Shown in pieces: positions 46,551 to 55,442 of a stretch of DNA of 64,000 nt. This DNA comes from Variovorax sp. Root318D1 (GTDB lineage Bacteria > Pseudomonadota > Gammaproteobacteria > Burkholderiales > Burkholderiaceae_C): positions 139,281 to 203,280 of the forward strand of contig NZ_LMCQ01000008.1 in NCBI RefSeq assembly GCF_001424835.1, in the 5' to 3' direction. Under the pieces are notes generated by a model that was not told the DNA's origin, did not search any database, and saw only the letters and a program-made list of their open reading frames with translations. A program made the translations under genes and the position numbers. Each line of letters starts with the position of its first letter. The first letter of the stretch is position 1.

Positions 46551-47036
46551 ATGAAACACCGATTGACCGTCCTCTTCGCTTCGCTCCTGATGCTGGCCGC
46601 ACCGGCCTTCGCACAACAGCCGAACTTCACGCTGGACCAGCTCAAGGCTTTCGTTGCGCTCACGCCCGATGCGTTCCGTCAGCAGGTCAAGGCCCAGGGC
46701 TTTTCCTATGCCGACAAGACGGTGACCGACGAGGTCAGCATGATCGAGTACGAAAAGATGGTCGACGACCAGAACATCCGCCTCATGAAGTCCACCTATG
46801 TCGAAAGCCGCGCCAGCGAGAACAGCGTCGAGCTCGCGCTGACCGACAAGGCCGCCTTCGACCGGCTGGTCAAGGAGGTTCGCGCCGCGGGCTACACGCC
46901 GGCCGAAAAGGGCCGCATTCCCGGCGGCGAGACCTACCAGGATTTCAAGCGCAAGACCGATGTCGTGCGCTTCGTCTACCCGCGGAAAGACTCGATCCCG
47001 GGTCGCCCGTCCTATACCGCCGTGGTTTCGCGATGA
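46551..47036 (+). CDS. Secreted protein of unknown function inside the kyn operon
   Basis: 161 residues. A Sec signal peptide is clear: [21 protein letters not shown], then QQPNFTL, with cleavage likely after AFA. The mature part is hydrophilic, without Cys, TM segment or recognisable domain; it is built of alternating charged helices ([35 protein letters not shown]). It lies 13 bp after kynU and 16 bp before kynA on the same strand, so it should be made with the tryptophan-degrading enzymes. A periplasmic role is inferred only from the signal peptide. Confidence 0.75.
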   Translation: MKHRLTVLFASLLMLAAPAFAQQPNFTLDQLKAFVALTPDAFRQQVKAQGFSYADKTVTDEVSMIEYEKMVDDQNIRLMKSTYVESRASENSVELALTDKAAFDRLVKEVRAAGYTPAEKGRIPGGETYQDFKRKTDVVRFVYPRKDSIPGRPSYTAVVSR

Positions 47037-47052
47037 CTGGCCAGTAAACATC

Positions 47053-47889
47053 ATGAGCACTGAAAAAATCGTTCACGAAGAGAAGGCGCAGCTGGACTTC
47101 AGCAAGTCGATGAGCTACGGCGACTACCTGCACCTCGACGAGATCCTCAACGCGCAGCATCCGCTCTCGCCCGCGCACGACGAGATGCTGTTCATCGTGC
47201 AGCACCAGACCAGCGAACTCTGGATGAAGCTCATGCTGCACGAGCTGCGCGCCGCCACGCGCTGCATCGCGGAAGAAAAACTGGCCGACGCCTTCAAGAT
47301 GCTTGCGCGCGTGAGCCGCATCATGGAACAGCTGGTGAGCGCATGGACCGTGCTCTCGACCATGACGCCGCCCGAATACACGGCAATGCGCCCCTACTTG
47401 GCCAACTCCAGCGGCTTCCAGAGCGCGCAATATCGCTGCATCGAGTTCGCGCTCGGCAACAAGAACGCCGCCATGCTCAAGCCGCATGCGCACCGGGTCG
47501 ATCTGCTGGCGCAGGTCGATGCTGCCTATCGGACGCCTTCGCTTTATGACGAATCGCTGAAGCTGCTTGCGCGCCGTGGCCTTCCGGTGCCCACCGACCA
47601 CCTGGAGCGCGACTGGACCCAGCCCTATGAGGCCAGCGATGGCGTCGAGGCGGCGTGGCTCATCGTGTACCGCAACCCGCACGACCACTGGGATCTGTAT
47701 CAGCTCGGCGAGAAACTCACCGACCTCGAAGATGCCTTTCGTCTCTGGCGCTTCCGCCATGTGACCACCGTCGAGCGCGTGATCGGCTTCAAGCGTGGCA
47801 CCGGCGGCACGGGCGGCGTGAGCTACCTGCGCAAGATGCTCGACGTGGTGCTGTTCCCCGAAATCTGGAGGCTGCGCACCGATCTTTGA
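47053..47889 (+). CDS. kynA: Tryptophan 2,3-dioxygenase
   Basis: 278 residues. [36 protein letters not shown] (catalytic base His51) and [27 protein letters not shown] (heme-ligand His236) are all present. It is a heme enzyme opening the indole ring of tryptophan to N-formylkynurenine with O2. ATG 47053 starts 16 bp after the secreted-protein gene. Together with kynB and kynU it channels tryptophan to anthranilate. Confidence 0.96.
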   Translation: MSTEKIVHEEKAQLDFSKSMSYGDYLHLDEILNAQHPLSPAHDEMLFIVQHQTSELWMKLMLHELRAATRCIAEEKLADAFKMLARVSRIMEQLVSAWTVLSTMTPPEYTAMRPYLANSSGFQSAQYRCIEFALGNKNAAMLKPHAHRVDLLAQVDAAYRTPSLYDESLKLLARRGLPVPTDHLERDWTQPYEASDGVEAAWLIVYRNPHDHWDLYQLGEKLTDLEDAFRLWRFRHVTTVERVIGFKRGTGGTGGVSYLRKMLDVVLFPEIWRLRTDL

Positions 47890-47948
47890 TGCGGCTTGTT
47901 GCCTCGTTTGCACAAAGCGCTACATTGGCAACAACGGAGGCACTGCCA

Positions 47949-49199
47949 ATGAACGATGTCCAGTTCTCGCTCGAAGAGCTTGCAACCCTGCGCGAGCATG
48001 GCGTGGTCCTGTTCGCGGACCGCGTGATCTTCGATGCGCAACCACCCATGGCCGAGCCGCGCATCGCCGCGATCGAAGCGCAATGCGCGGGCCCGATTCC
48101 CGAGGCCCTGGCCGCGCTGTGGCGGCAAACGGCCGGCGGCCGGCTCGACTACGACCTGTCGCTGCTGATGAACGGCAACGTGGAATCCGTCAGCTGGTCG
48201 GAGCTGTTCTGGGACGGCAGCGACGGCTATCGCGATCTGCAGGGCTGGATCGGGCACGAACAGGAGTTGGCCAAAGAGGCCGCCGAAGAAGAAAGCCGCC
48301 CCTGGAGCGGCAAGCTCACGCACCTGCCCTTCGGCGGCTTCGAGTACCTCGACCGGGTCTACGCGGTGGTCGAGCCCGGCCCGCAGCACGGGCACATCAC
48401 CGCATGGAAACAAGGACTGCCGCCGGCCTGGACGCATGCGCTGCACGAAGACGGCGTGAGCACCATCGCACCCGACCTGCGCGGCGCCTTTGCGGCCCTG
48501 CACCTCGACGAAAACCCGTTGGCACCCACGAGCGACTATTTCTCAGGCCAGGCCCTGCTGCAGTACCTCGACGACAGGCACCAGGACCACGGCCTGGATC
48601 TCGACCTGATGGACAAGCTGGTGAGCTTTTATTGCCAGGCCATGATCGACTGGCGCACGCCCCTGGCGGATGGAACGCTGCGCCGCTTGCCGGCCACGGC
48701 ACGTGCGGCGCTGCACCATGCCATAGCCACCGACGACGCAGACCTGGTGGCCGAACTCGCGGCTGCGGGCGTGAGCTTCGACGGCCCGCAGCAAGGCAGC
48801 GCGCTCGCCACCGACGTGGCCATCGGCAAGGATGCCTTCACCGCCGCCATGGCGCTGGTGCGCGCGGGTGCGCCGGTGGCGGCCGATGCCTTGCGCAACG
48901 TCGACGGCCAGATTTCGCCCGAACTCACGAGCGCATTGCTCGCCAACGGTGCGGAGCCCAGCGTGGGCGCTATCGTCCATTGCGCGGCCTGCGGTGCGCC
49001 GGCGAGCGCGCACCTGATCGCCGATGCCTGCGCGCAGGCCGGCATCGACGTGCAGCCCGCATTCGCTGTCGAGCGCGATGCGATGCTGGCGGAACTCCAA
49101 GCCACGCTGCTCGAGGTTCGCGATGGCTCCCACGGCCACTACCTCGGTGCCGAGGGATTGGCCGAGCGCATCGAACACCTGCAGGCATTCAGGCTCTGA
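47949..49199 (+). CDS. SMI1/KNR4-like protein with ankyrin-like C-terminal repeats
   Basis: 416 residues. The first ~190 resemble the SMI1/KNR4 (SUKH) domain: IPEALAALWRQTAGGRLDYDLSLLMNGNVESVSWSEL with the WSGKLTHLPFGGFEYLDRVYAV strand. Residues ~245-390 contain repeating units of about 33 residues ending in AAAGVSFDG, VRAGAPVAA, LANGAEPSVG, CAQAGIDVQ, resembling ankyrin repeats. SUKH proteins are often immunity factors for polymorphic toxins, but no toxin gene is adjacent. It follows kynA by 59 bp on the same strand; function unknown. Confidence 0.7.
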   Translation: MNDVQFSLEELATLREHGVVLFADRVIFDAQPPMAEPRIAAIEAQCAGPIPEALAALWRQTAGGRLDYDLSLLMNGNVESVSWSELFWDGSDGYRDLQGWIGHEQELAKEAAEEESRPWSGKLTHLPFGGFEYLDRVYAVVEPGPQHGHITAWKQGLPPAWTHALHEDGVSTIAPDLRGAFAALHLDENPLAPTSDYFSGQALLQYLDDRHQDHGLDLDLMDKLVSFYCQAMIDWRTPLADGTLRRLPATARAALHHAIATDDADLVAELAAAGVSFDGPQQGSALATDVAIGKDAFTAAMALVRAGAPVAADALRNVDGQISPELTSALLANGAEPSVGAIVHCAACGAPASAHLIADACAQAGIDVQPAFAVERDAMLAELQATLLEVRDGSHGHYLGAEGLAERIEHLQAFRL

Positions 49200-49217
49200 G
49201 GCCTGGCGCGGCGGCCG

Positions 49218-50402
49218 TCAGCCCCCGTACAGCCACGGCTGGTCCAGCAGCCGCGCACCCAGTGCGCGCATCGCAAAGTCGCGACCCAGGCGCATGGGGC
49301 CGGTGGCATGAAAGACCTGCCCATTGCGGCGAGCCCTCGCCTGCACCATGGCGTTGCGCTGCCAGCGTGCCTCGGCATAGCGGGCAAAGGCGGCCGGCAC
49401 CTCGGCCGCCCCGCCGTCGCCGAGCGCTTCGGCCAAGGCCACCGCGTCCTCGATGGCCATGCCGGCGCCCTGCGCGAGGTAGGGCACCATCGGATGCGCG
49501 GCATCGCCTACCAACGCGACGCGCTCGTGCGCCATGTCGGCTGCTGAACTCAGCGGAGCGCGATCGCTGAGCGTCCAGGCGCGCCAGCCTGGCATGGCTT
49601 CGAGCAAGGCTTGCAGGCCGCTGCCGCTGCGTCCCGTGGCCTGCTGCAGCGCGGCCAGGCTGCTGGCCTGGTCCCAGTCCTGCGCATAGCCGGCTGGTGC
49701 GGCTTCGGCGATGACAACCACGTTGAGCCACGCACCGCCGCGCACCGGGTAGGCCACCGCATGCAGACGCGGACCGAGCCACACGTCGATCCGTTGGCGA
49801 CGCAGCGCCTGCGGCAAATCAGTCTGCGCAACGATCCCGCGCCAGGCCGTGTGGCCCGTGACACGGGGAGGCTCGGCCGCCGATGGCGAATCGAGCCGTT
49901 GCCGGGCAACGCTCCACAGTCCGTCAGCACCGACCAGCGCCTCACCCTCCCAGGCCCGCGCGCCGCTGCTTGAGACACACACCAGATCGTCGTCGGCTTC
50001 CACCTGCGCGATGTGTGCATCAGTCACCAGGGTGCCCGTGCCGCGCGCGCGCACGGCTTCGAGCAGCAGCGAATGCAGATCAGCGCGATGCACGCAGAGA
50101 TAAGGGGCGCCGTAACGGTGACGCATGGCATCGCCCAGCGGTAGGCGAGCCAGTTCGGCGCCGCTGCCGGCGCTCCGGACCACCAAGGCCTCGGGGCAGG
50201 CGGCAACTTCGGCAAGGCCATCGGTCAGGCCGAGTTGATGGAGACGCCGCGTGACGTTGGGTCCGATCTGGATGCCGGCGCCAATTTCGCCGAATGCGGC
50301 CGCCTGCTCGAAGACGTCGACTCGATGCCGACCGCCGGAGAGCGCCAGCGCGCTGGCAAGCCCCCCGATGCCGCCCCCGACGACGAGGATGTGTGCGGGC
50401 AT
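49218..50402 (-). CDS. FAD-dependent aromatic monooxygenase
   Basis: 394 residues of the salicylate-hydroxylase-like flavoprotein family: the dinucleotide motif VVGGGIGGLASALAL (6-20), the DG motif LVGADGLWSVAR, and GDAAHPMVPYLAQGAGMAIEDAVALAEAL for FAD ribityl binding. It would hydroxylate a phenolic or anthranilate-like ring with NAD(P)H and O2. Its start lies 5 bp after the small Cys-rich gene, so it could be the last gene of the feo transcript, which is an unusual partner. A link to anthranilate from kynBUA nearby is possible but unproven. Confidence 0.85.
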   Translation of the reverse strand: MPAHILVVGGGIGGLASALALSGGRHRVDVFEQAAAFGEIGAGIQIGPNVTRRLHQLGLTDGLAEVAACPEALVVRSAGSGAELARLPLGDAMRHRYGAPYLCVHRADLHSLLLEAVRARGTGTLVTDAHIAQVEADDDLVCVSSSGARAWEGEALVGADGLWSVARQRLDSPSAAEPPRVTGHTAWRGIVAQTDLPQALRRQRIDVWLGPRLHAVAYPVRGGAWLNVVVIAEAAPAGYAQDWDQASSLAALQQATGRSGSGLQALLEAMPGWRAWTLSDRAPLSSAADMAHERVALVGDAAHPMVPYLAQGAGMAIEDAVALAEALGDGGAAEVPAAFARYAEARWQRNAMVQARARRNGQVFHATGPMRLGRDFAMRALGARLLDQPWLYGG

Positions 50403-50407
50403 CGGCC

Positions 50408-50695
50408 TCAGCGGCTGTGCGTGGACAGCGCGCCGCGGCCGGCTTCTTCGGATGCCTTCTTCTCGGCTGCCTTGGGGCCGCAGCTGCCACAGCTGTCGCA
50501 GGACCCGCAGCCCGAAGTCTTGGCCAGCGAGGCCGCCAGCTGGTCGGCGCGCTCCTGGTCGACCAGCCCGGCGCGGTGCGTACCTGATGCGAGCTTGCGC
50601 GCCGCGCTGCGCCGCCAGCCCGCGGGCATCCAGCGCCAGACCGCGTAGAACGCGGCGGCCGCGACGATCAACCCGACGATCAGTTGCTGTGTCAT
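50408..50695 (-). CDS. Small Cys-rich single-pass membrane protein downstream of feoB
   Basis: 95 residues starting MTQQLIVGLIVAAAAFYAVWRWMP (one membrane helix), followed by a basic stretch and a Cys-rich loop CGSCDSCGSCG (near 69-79). The position right after feoB (28 bp) and the helix + Cys layout are those of FeoB-associated Cys-rich membrane proteins (FeoC-like or DUF6587-like), which are thought to assist ferrous iron transport. Cys residues could bind iron. ATG 50695 was chosen because the membrane helix starts there. Confidence 0.75.
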   Translation of the reverse strand: MTQQLIVGLIVAAAAFYAVWRWMPAGWRRSAARKLASGTHRAGLVDQERADQLAASLAKTSGCGSCDSCGSCGPKAAEKKASEEAGRGALSTHSR

Positions 50696-50723
50696 TTCTT
50701 CTTCAAGCCTTTCATTGCAGGTT

Positions 50724-52622
50724 TTAACCTGCTCCGAGCGCCACCGCGACGCGGTAGGTGATGAAGCATGCCGCATAGGCGAGCGCGAACAAGTAGCCCG
50801 CCATGATCCACACGTAGCGCCACGATCCGGTCTCGCGCTTTACCGCCGCGAGGGTCGAGATGCACTGCGGCGCGAACACGTACCAGACCAGCAGCGACAG
50901 CGCGGTAGCGAGCGACCAGCTGCCCGCGATCAGTGGCTCGAGCTGCCCCGCCACGTCGTCGCCGCTGGCAGAGAGCGCATACACCGTCCCGAGCGCGCCC
51001 ACCGCCACTTCGCGCGCCGCCATGCCCGGCACCAGCGCGATGGAGATCTGCCAGTTGAAACCGATGGGCGCAAAGATGTGTTCGAGCCCGCGGCCGATCA
51101 TGCCGGCCAGGCTGTACTGGATGGCGGGCCCCGTGGCGCCTTCGGGCGGCGACGGAAAGGTCGACAGGAACCACAGCAGGATGGTGAGCGTGAGGATGAT
51201 CGTCCCCACGCGCTGGATGAAAATCCAGGCCCGTTCGTAAAGCCCCAGCGCCAGGTTGCGCAAGTTGGGCCAGCGGTACGCCGGCAGCTCCATCATCAGC
51301 GGCGAATGCTGCTTGTTGTCGCGGAAGCGCTTCATCACCCAAGCCACCGCCATCGCCGAGACGATGCCGAAGACATATAGCGCGAACAGCACCACGCCCT
51401 GCAGGTTGAACACGCCGCCCACGGTGCGCGCCGGAATGAAGGCCGCGATCAGCAGCGCATAGACCGGCAGGCGCGCCGAGCAGGTCATGAGCGGCGCAAT
51501 CATGATGGTGGTGATGCGGTCGCGCCAGTTGCTGATGGTGCGCGTGGCCATCACGCCCGGAATGGCACAGGCAAAGCTCGACAGCAGCGGAATGAAGGAG
51601 CGGCCCGAAAGCCCCACGGTGCCCATCACGCGGTCGAGCAGGAATGCGGCGCGCGGCAGGTAGCCCGAATCTTCGAGCGCCAGGATGAAGAGGAACAGGA
51701 TCAGGATCTGCGGCAGGAACACGATCACGCCGCCCACGCCGGCAATCACGCCATCGACCAGCAGGCTCTGCAGCATGCCTTCGGGCATGTGGGCCTTGAG
51801 CAGGTTGCCGAGGCCCTCGGTGCCGGCCTTGATGGCGTCCATCGGCACGTTGGCCCAGCTGAACACCGCCTGGAACATCAGGAACATGGTGACTGCCAGC
51901 ACCAGCATGCCCCACACCGGGTGCATCACCACGCGGTCGATGCGGTCGCTGGTGGCCAGGCTGCCGACCGGCTCGCGCACGGCGATGCCGAGGATGCGGC
52001 GCACTTCGCGCTGCGTGGCGAGCACGTCGTCGAGCCCCGGCGCCTGCCAGGGCTGCTGCGGCGCGCCGGCGGCCACCGGCGCATCCAGGGCCTCGAGCAG
52101 GCCCTGTGCGCCGCCCGAATGCACGCCGACCGTCTCGACCACCGGCACGCCCAGTTCGCGGGAGAGCACGGCCGTGTCGACGGCGATGCCCTGCTTCTTC
52201 GCCATGTCGGTCATGTTGAGCGCCACCACCATCGGCAGCCCGAGGCGCTTGGCCTCGAGCACGAGCCGCAGGTTGAGCCGCAGGTTGGTGGCGTCGGTCA
52301 CGCACACCAGCAGGTCGGGCAACGGCTCGCTGCTCTTGCCGGTGACCACGTCGCGCGTCACGGCTTCGTCCGCGCTGAGCGCGTTGAGGCTGTAGGCACC
52401 CGGCAGGTCCAGCACGAACACGCGGCGGCCCGATGCGGTGCGCAGCAGCCCTTCCTTGCGCTCGACCGTCACGCCGGCGTAGTTGGCCACCTTCTGGCGG
52501 CTGCCGGTGAGCAAGTTGAAGAGCGCCGTCTTGCCGCAGTTGGGATTGCCCAGCAGCGCAATGCGCCCTGGCTGTGCGGTGGCCGCGAGGCGCCCCGGCC
52601 CCTGGATGACGGCTTCAACCAT
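50724..52622 (-). CDS. feoB: Ferrous iron transporter B
   Basis: 632 residues. The cytoplasmic G domain has GNPNCGKTALFNLLTG (G1), NYAGVTVERKEG (G2), DLPGAYSL (G3) and LNMTD (G4); then come membrane segments with the FeoB signatures SFACAIPGVMATR, RLPVYALLIAAFI and the C-terminal AAREVAVGALGTVYAL. It imports Fe2+. Shorter than E. coli FeoB (773 aa), as is common. It overlaps feoA by 8 bp and is followed by the Cys-rich membrane protein. Confidence 0.95.
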   Translation of the reverse strand: MVEAVIQGPGRLAATAQPGRIALLGNPNCGKTALFNLLTGSRQKVANYAGVTVERKEGLLRTASGRRVFVLDLPGAYSLNALSADEAVTRDVVTGKSSEPLPDLLVCVTDATNLRLNLRLVLEAKRLGLPMVVALNMTDMAKKQGIAVDTAVLSRELGVPVVETVGVHSGGAQGLLEALDAPVAAGAPQQPWQAPGLDDVLATQREVRRILGIAVREPVGSLATSDRIDRVVMHPVWGMLVLAVTMFLMFQAVFSWANVPMDAIKAGTEGLGNLLKAHMPEGMLQSLLVDGVIAGVGGVIVFLPQILILFLFILALEDSGYLPRAAFLLDRVMGTVGLSGRSFIPLLSSFACAIPGVMATRTISNWRDRITTIMIAPLMTCSARLPVYALLIAAFIPARTVGGVFNLQGVVLFALYVFGIVSAMAVAWVMKRFRDNKQHSPLMMELPAYRWPNLRNLALGLYERAWIFIQRVGTIILTLTILLWFLSTFPSPPEGATGPAIQYSLAGMIGRGLEHIFAPIGFNWQISIALVPGMAAREVAVGALGTVYALSASGDDVAGQLEPLIAGSWSLATALSLLVWYVFAPQCISTLAAVKRETGSWRYVWIMAGYLFALAYAACFITYRVAVALGAG

Positions 52623-52920
52623 GGCGTGCGCCTTCCGGCACGCCCGGCGCCACGTGAATCAGCGCGGCCTCGTGGCGGCGCAATGCAAAAGTGGTGTGGC
52701 CCAGCCGCACCGCCAGGGGCTCTCGCCCGGGGAGGCCGCTGGCCACGATGCGCACGGCTTCGCCGGGCACAAAGCCGATTTCGGTCAGGCGCAGTGCCAA
52801 CTCTTGCCCCTCGGCATCGGCCGACCGCACGACGTCCAACACCGTCGCCCACTGATGGCTGGGTAATTCGTCCAGACGGATAGAGACAGGGGTAGCGGCC
52901 ACGGAAAGAGGGATGGTCAT
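52615..52920 (-). CDS. feoA: Ferrous iron transport protein A
   Basis: 101 residues of the SH3-like FeoA fold: VLDVVRSADAEGQELALRLTEIGFVPGEAVRIVASGLPGREPLAVRLGHTTFALRRHEAALI. It supports FeoB at the membrane. It is the first gene of the feo operon, with a Fur box directly upstream. The last bases overlap the feoB start. Confidence 0.92.
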   Translation of the reverse strand: MTIPLSVAATPVSIRLDELPSHQWATVLDVVRSADAEGQELALRLTEIGFVPGEAVRIVASGLPGREPLAVRLGHTTFALRRHEAALIHVAPGVPEGARHG

Positions 52921-52946
52921 GCGGGTTGGAACTCGTTCATCTCAAC

Positions 52947-52965
52947 AATGAGAACTATTATCATT
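52947..52965 (-). promoter_or_regulatory. Fur box upstream of feoA
   Basis: AATGAGAACTATTATCATT on the plus strand is a 19-bp near-palindrome, differing at two positions from the common Fur-site form AATGAGAATNATTCTCATT. It ends about 27 bp upstream of the feoA ATG and overlaps a possible -10 (GATAAT on the minus strand). Iron-repressed expression of feoAB is therefore expected. Confidence 0.82.
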
Positions 52966-53165
52966 GAAGCGGGCTCATCCCTGGTCTCGGTGGGCCATCA
53001 CTGACCGCCCGACGTCGACGAATTGCCTCTGCGCCGAGGTCTCAACCCGGCCTAATCCGCGAAGACGAGGAGCCCACGCTCTCCGCGGACAAGCCAGCGT
53101 TTCGCCGCACTAACGATATGTGGCATTAAATCCCGCCGATTCGTGCACTCCTGCACGGCGCTGTG

Positions 53166-53194
53166 CTGGCACGGCCGCCTCGTCTCCCTAAGAT
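53166..53194 (+). promoter_or_regulatory. Candidate promoter of the virB operon
   Basis: CTGGCA (53166-53171), 17 bp, TAAGAT (53189-53194): each hexamer matches the sigma-70 consensus at 4 of 6 positions. It lies 33 bp before the virB7 GTG, which has an AGGGAG ribosome site. The rest of the interval from 52966 to 53165 holds no gene, repeat or structure that I recognise. Confidence 0.35.
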
Positions 53195-53227
53195 GGGCGG
53201 ACATAAAAAAGACTTCAGGGAGTCGCA

Positions 53228-53698
53228 GTGTTTAACCAAACGCAAGCTATTGCGTGGGGCGCTCGTGTGCGCGCTACAAGCCGCCTTTCGGCGGGTACGG
53301 CCTTGTCCATTCTGGCCGTCACGCTCATCGGGTGCGGTGCGCCTGCACCCAAGGAGTACGGTGGCTCGTGGGCGCCGGTGAACCGGTTCCAGAGTGCGGC
53401 TACCGAGATCCCGCTCTCGCCCGCGTATACGTTCTACGCTTCGCCCATGGACGCGACGCTCAGGACCATGCTGAAGCGCTGGGCGTCGGACAACGGACTG
53501 CAGTTGTCCTATCAAATAGGCTCCGACTTCACCCTCCACCAACCTGTTGCGAAGGTTCGCACCAACGACCTCCAGTCGGCCATGGGCGAGCTGAGCGCCA
53601 TCTACTCGCCGCAGGGTGTGTCCATTTCGGCGGACGGCAAACAAATCCTGGTTCAGGCCACAAGCGCCGCTGCGCCGGCCACACCCGGGCCGCGCTGA
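53228..53698 (+). CDS. virB7: VirB7-type outer-membrane lipoprotein with N0-like domain
   Basis: 156 residues from GTG 53228. The lipobox LIGC places the lipidated Cys at 36. PVNRFQSAATEIPLSP (50-65) resembles the VirB9-binding stretch, and residues ~68-147 (FYASPMDATLRTMLKRWASDNGLQLSYQ..., TNDLQSAMGELSAIYSPQGVSIS) look like the N0/STN domain of secretins and TonB receptors. Ordinary VirB7 proteins have only ~50 residues; the extended form is typical of the Xanthomonas-type bacteria-killing T4SS. It is first in the operon and its stop shares one base with the virB8 ATG. Confidence 0.85.
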   Translation: MFNQTQAIAWGARVRATSRLSAGTALSILAVTLIGCGAPAPKEYGGSWAPVNRFQSAATEIPLSPAYTFYASPMDATLRTMLKRWASDNGLQLSYQIGSDFTLHQPVAKVRTNDLQSAMGELSAIYSPQGVSISADGKQILVQATSAAAPATPGPR

Positions 53699-54666
53699 TG
53701 TTCAAGAACAACGCGTCGACCTCGAAGATCGACCAAACCATCAGTCAATCGGTCAACTTCGAACTCACTGTTGCGGACATCGCACGACGCAGCGAACGGC
53801 GCGCCTGGTGGGTTGCGGGCTCTGCCGTGGTCATGTCGCTGGTGCTGCTGGGCGGCTACTTCTACGTGTTGCCGCTCAAGGAGAAAGTGCCATACCTGGT
53901 CATCGCCGATGCGTACACGGGCACCAGCACCGCCGCACGCCTGACCGACGACACGGCTTTGCAGCGCATCACCACGAGCGAAGCAATCAATCGCAGCAAT
54001 GTTGCCCACTTCGTGCTGGCCCGCGAGTCCTATGACCTAGCGATCACCAATCTGCGCGACTGGACCACGGTACTGACCATGTCATCGGGCAACGTCTCCG
54101 GCGGCTACACCAATTTGTATTCGTCGGGAAATCCCATCAACCCGTACACCATTTACGGCAAGGACAAAGCCATCCGGGTCCGCATCCTGAGCATCACCCT
54201 GATCGGTGGCGGAGGCGAAGTTCCCAAGGGCGCCACAGTGCGCTTCCAGCGCAGCGTCTACAACAAGCAGAACGGCTCTTCGGTGCCTCTGGACAGCAAG
54301 ATCGTGACGATGGCGTTCACCTACAAGTCGAACCTCACGATGGACGAGCAGCAGCGGATCGAAAATCCGCTCGGCTTCCAGGTTACCGACTATCGCGTGG
54401 ATACCGACTACGCCTCATCGCCGCCCGAAGAAGTCCCAAGCAATCCAAAGTCCGCCGAAAGCGGGCCCGCGATTCCCGGCGCGGCGCTCCCGCCGGGCAC
54501 CGATGCCCTTGCTGGCGCGGCAGGCAGTGCCCAAGCGGTGACTCTGCCTGCGCAAGCCGTCATGCCAACCACTCCTCCTCCACCCAATTTTGGGGTCCCA
54601 GGCGCCCCCGCGCCCGCCGCCCCAGTCGCGCCGACAGGTGCCAATCAGGGAACGCGCCGCCGATGA
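53698..54666 (+). CDS. virB8: VirB8 inner-membrane assembly factor with Pro/Ala-rich tail
   Basis: 322 residues. Short cytoplasmic N-terminus, one membrane helix (36-58, WWVAGSAVVMSLVLLGGYFYV) and an NTF2-like periplasmic domain (about 80-237, with NVAHFVLARESYD and VRFQRSVYNKQ). The last ~85 residues (238-322) are a Pro/Ala-rich low-complexity tail absent from the classical Agrobacterium VirB8. It nucleates the inner-membrane part of the channel. Its stop overlaps the virB9 ATG. Confidence 0.9.
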   Translation: MFKNNASTSKIDQTISQSVNFELTVADIARRSERRAWWVAGSAVVMSLVLLGGYFYVLPLKEKVPYLVIADAYTGTSTAARLTDDTALQRITTSEAINRSNVAHFVLARESYDLAITNLRDWTTVLTMSSGNVSGGYTNLYSSGNPINPYTIYGKDKAIRVRILSITLIGGGGEVPKGATVRFQRSVYNKQNGSSVPLDSKIVTMAFTYKSNLTMDEQQRIENPLGFQVTDYRVDTDYASSPPEEVPSNPKSAESGPAIPGAALPPGTDALAGAAGSAQAVTLPAQAVMPTTPPPPNFGVPGAPAPAAPVAPTGANQGTRRR

Positions 54667-55442
54667 AATCACAACAGTCCAACCACCGCCGATGGGCGCT
54701 GATGGCCGCAGCGTGCGCAGCCATCGCCAGCGCCACGCCCTGCGCCTTTGCGCAAACCGTCCAGATGTACGAGTACCAGCCCGATCGCATCTACCCGGTG
54801 CGTGTCGGCCTGGGCATCAGCACCCAGATCGAGCTGAGTCCCGAAGAAAAAATCCTCGACTACAGCACCGGCTTCAGCAGCGGCTGGGACCTTAGCCGCC
54901 GCGACAACGTCTTCTATCTCAAGCCGAAGAACGTCGATGTGGACACCAACATGATGATCCGCACCGCGATCAATTCCTACATCTTCGAACTCAAGGTCGT
55001 GGCCGCCGACTGGCGAACCCTGGAGCAGGCGCGCAATGCGGGCGTCCAGTACCGGATCAAGTTCACCTATCCCGCCGACATGACCTTCGGCAAGGAAGCC
55101 AAAAGCGTCGCCGAAGCACCCGCGCTCAATACGGCGCTGCTCAAGGACAGGAGCTACAACTTCGAGTACGACTTTGCCACCAGCAGCGCCGGCGCAGCCT
55201 GGTTGGTTCCGGTCAATGTCTACGACGACAGTCGCTTCACCTACATCAAGATGAGCGACCTTAAGCAGTTCCCGACGGGCAACTTTCCGACCGTCTACAT
55301 GCGCCAGAAGGAACGCGGCGAAGACTCCTTGGTGAACACCACCGTCGAAGGCAGCACCCTCATCGTCCACGGGACCTATCCCTACCTGGTCATCCGCCAC
55401 GGCGACAACGTCGTGGGTCTTCGCAGGAACACCGTCCAGTGA
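54663..55442 (+). CDS. virB9: VirB9 core-complex protein
   Basis: 259 residues with a Sec signal peptide (CAAIASATPCAFA, cleavage before QTVQMYEYQ). The N-terminal domain binds VirB10; the C-terminal beta-sandwich contains YNFEYDFATSSAGAAWLVPVNVYDDSRFTYIKM and PYLVIRHGDNVVGLRRN, the part that contacts VirB7 in the outer-membrane ring. Its stop overlaps the GTG start of virB10. Confidence 0.92.
   Translation: MKSQQSNHRRWALMAAACAAIASATPCAFAQTVQMYEYQPDRIYPVRVGLGISTQIELSPEEKILDYSTGFSSGWDLSRRDNVFYLKPKNVDVDTNMMIRTAINSYIFELKVVAADWRTLEQARNAGVQYRIKFTYPADMTFGKEAKSVAEAPALNTALLKDRSYNFEYDFATSSAGAAWLVPVNVYDDSRFTYIKMSDLKQFPTGNFPTVYMRQKERGEDSLVNTTVEGSTLIVHGTYPYLVIRHGDNVVGLRRNTVQ

Noticed and set aside
53167..53182. 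TGGCACG as the -24 part of a sigma-54 promoter before virB7
   Set aside because: The -12 TTGC element is missing at the required spacing.
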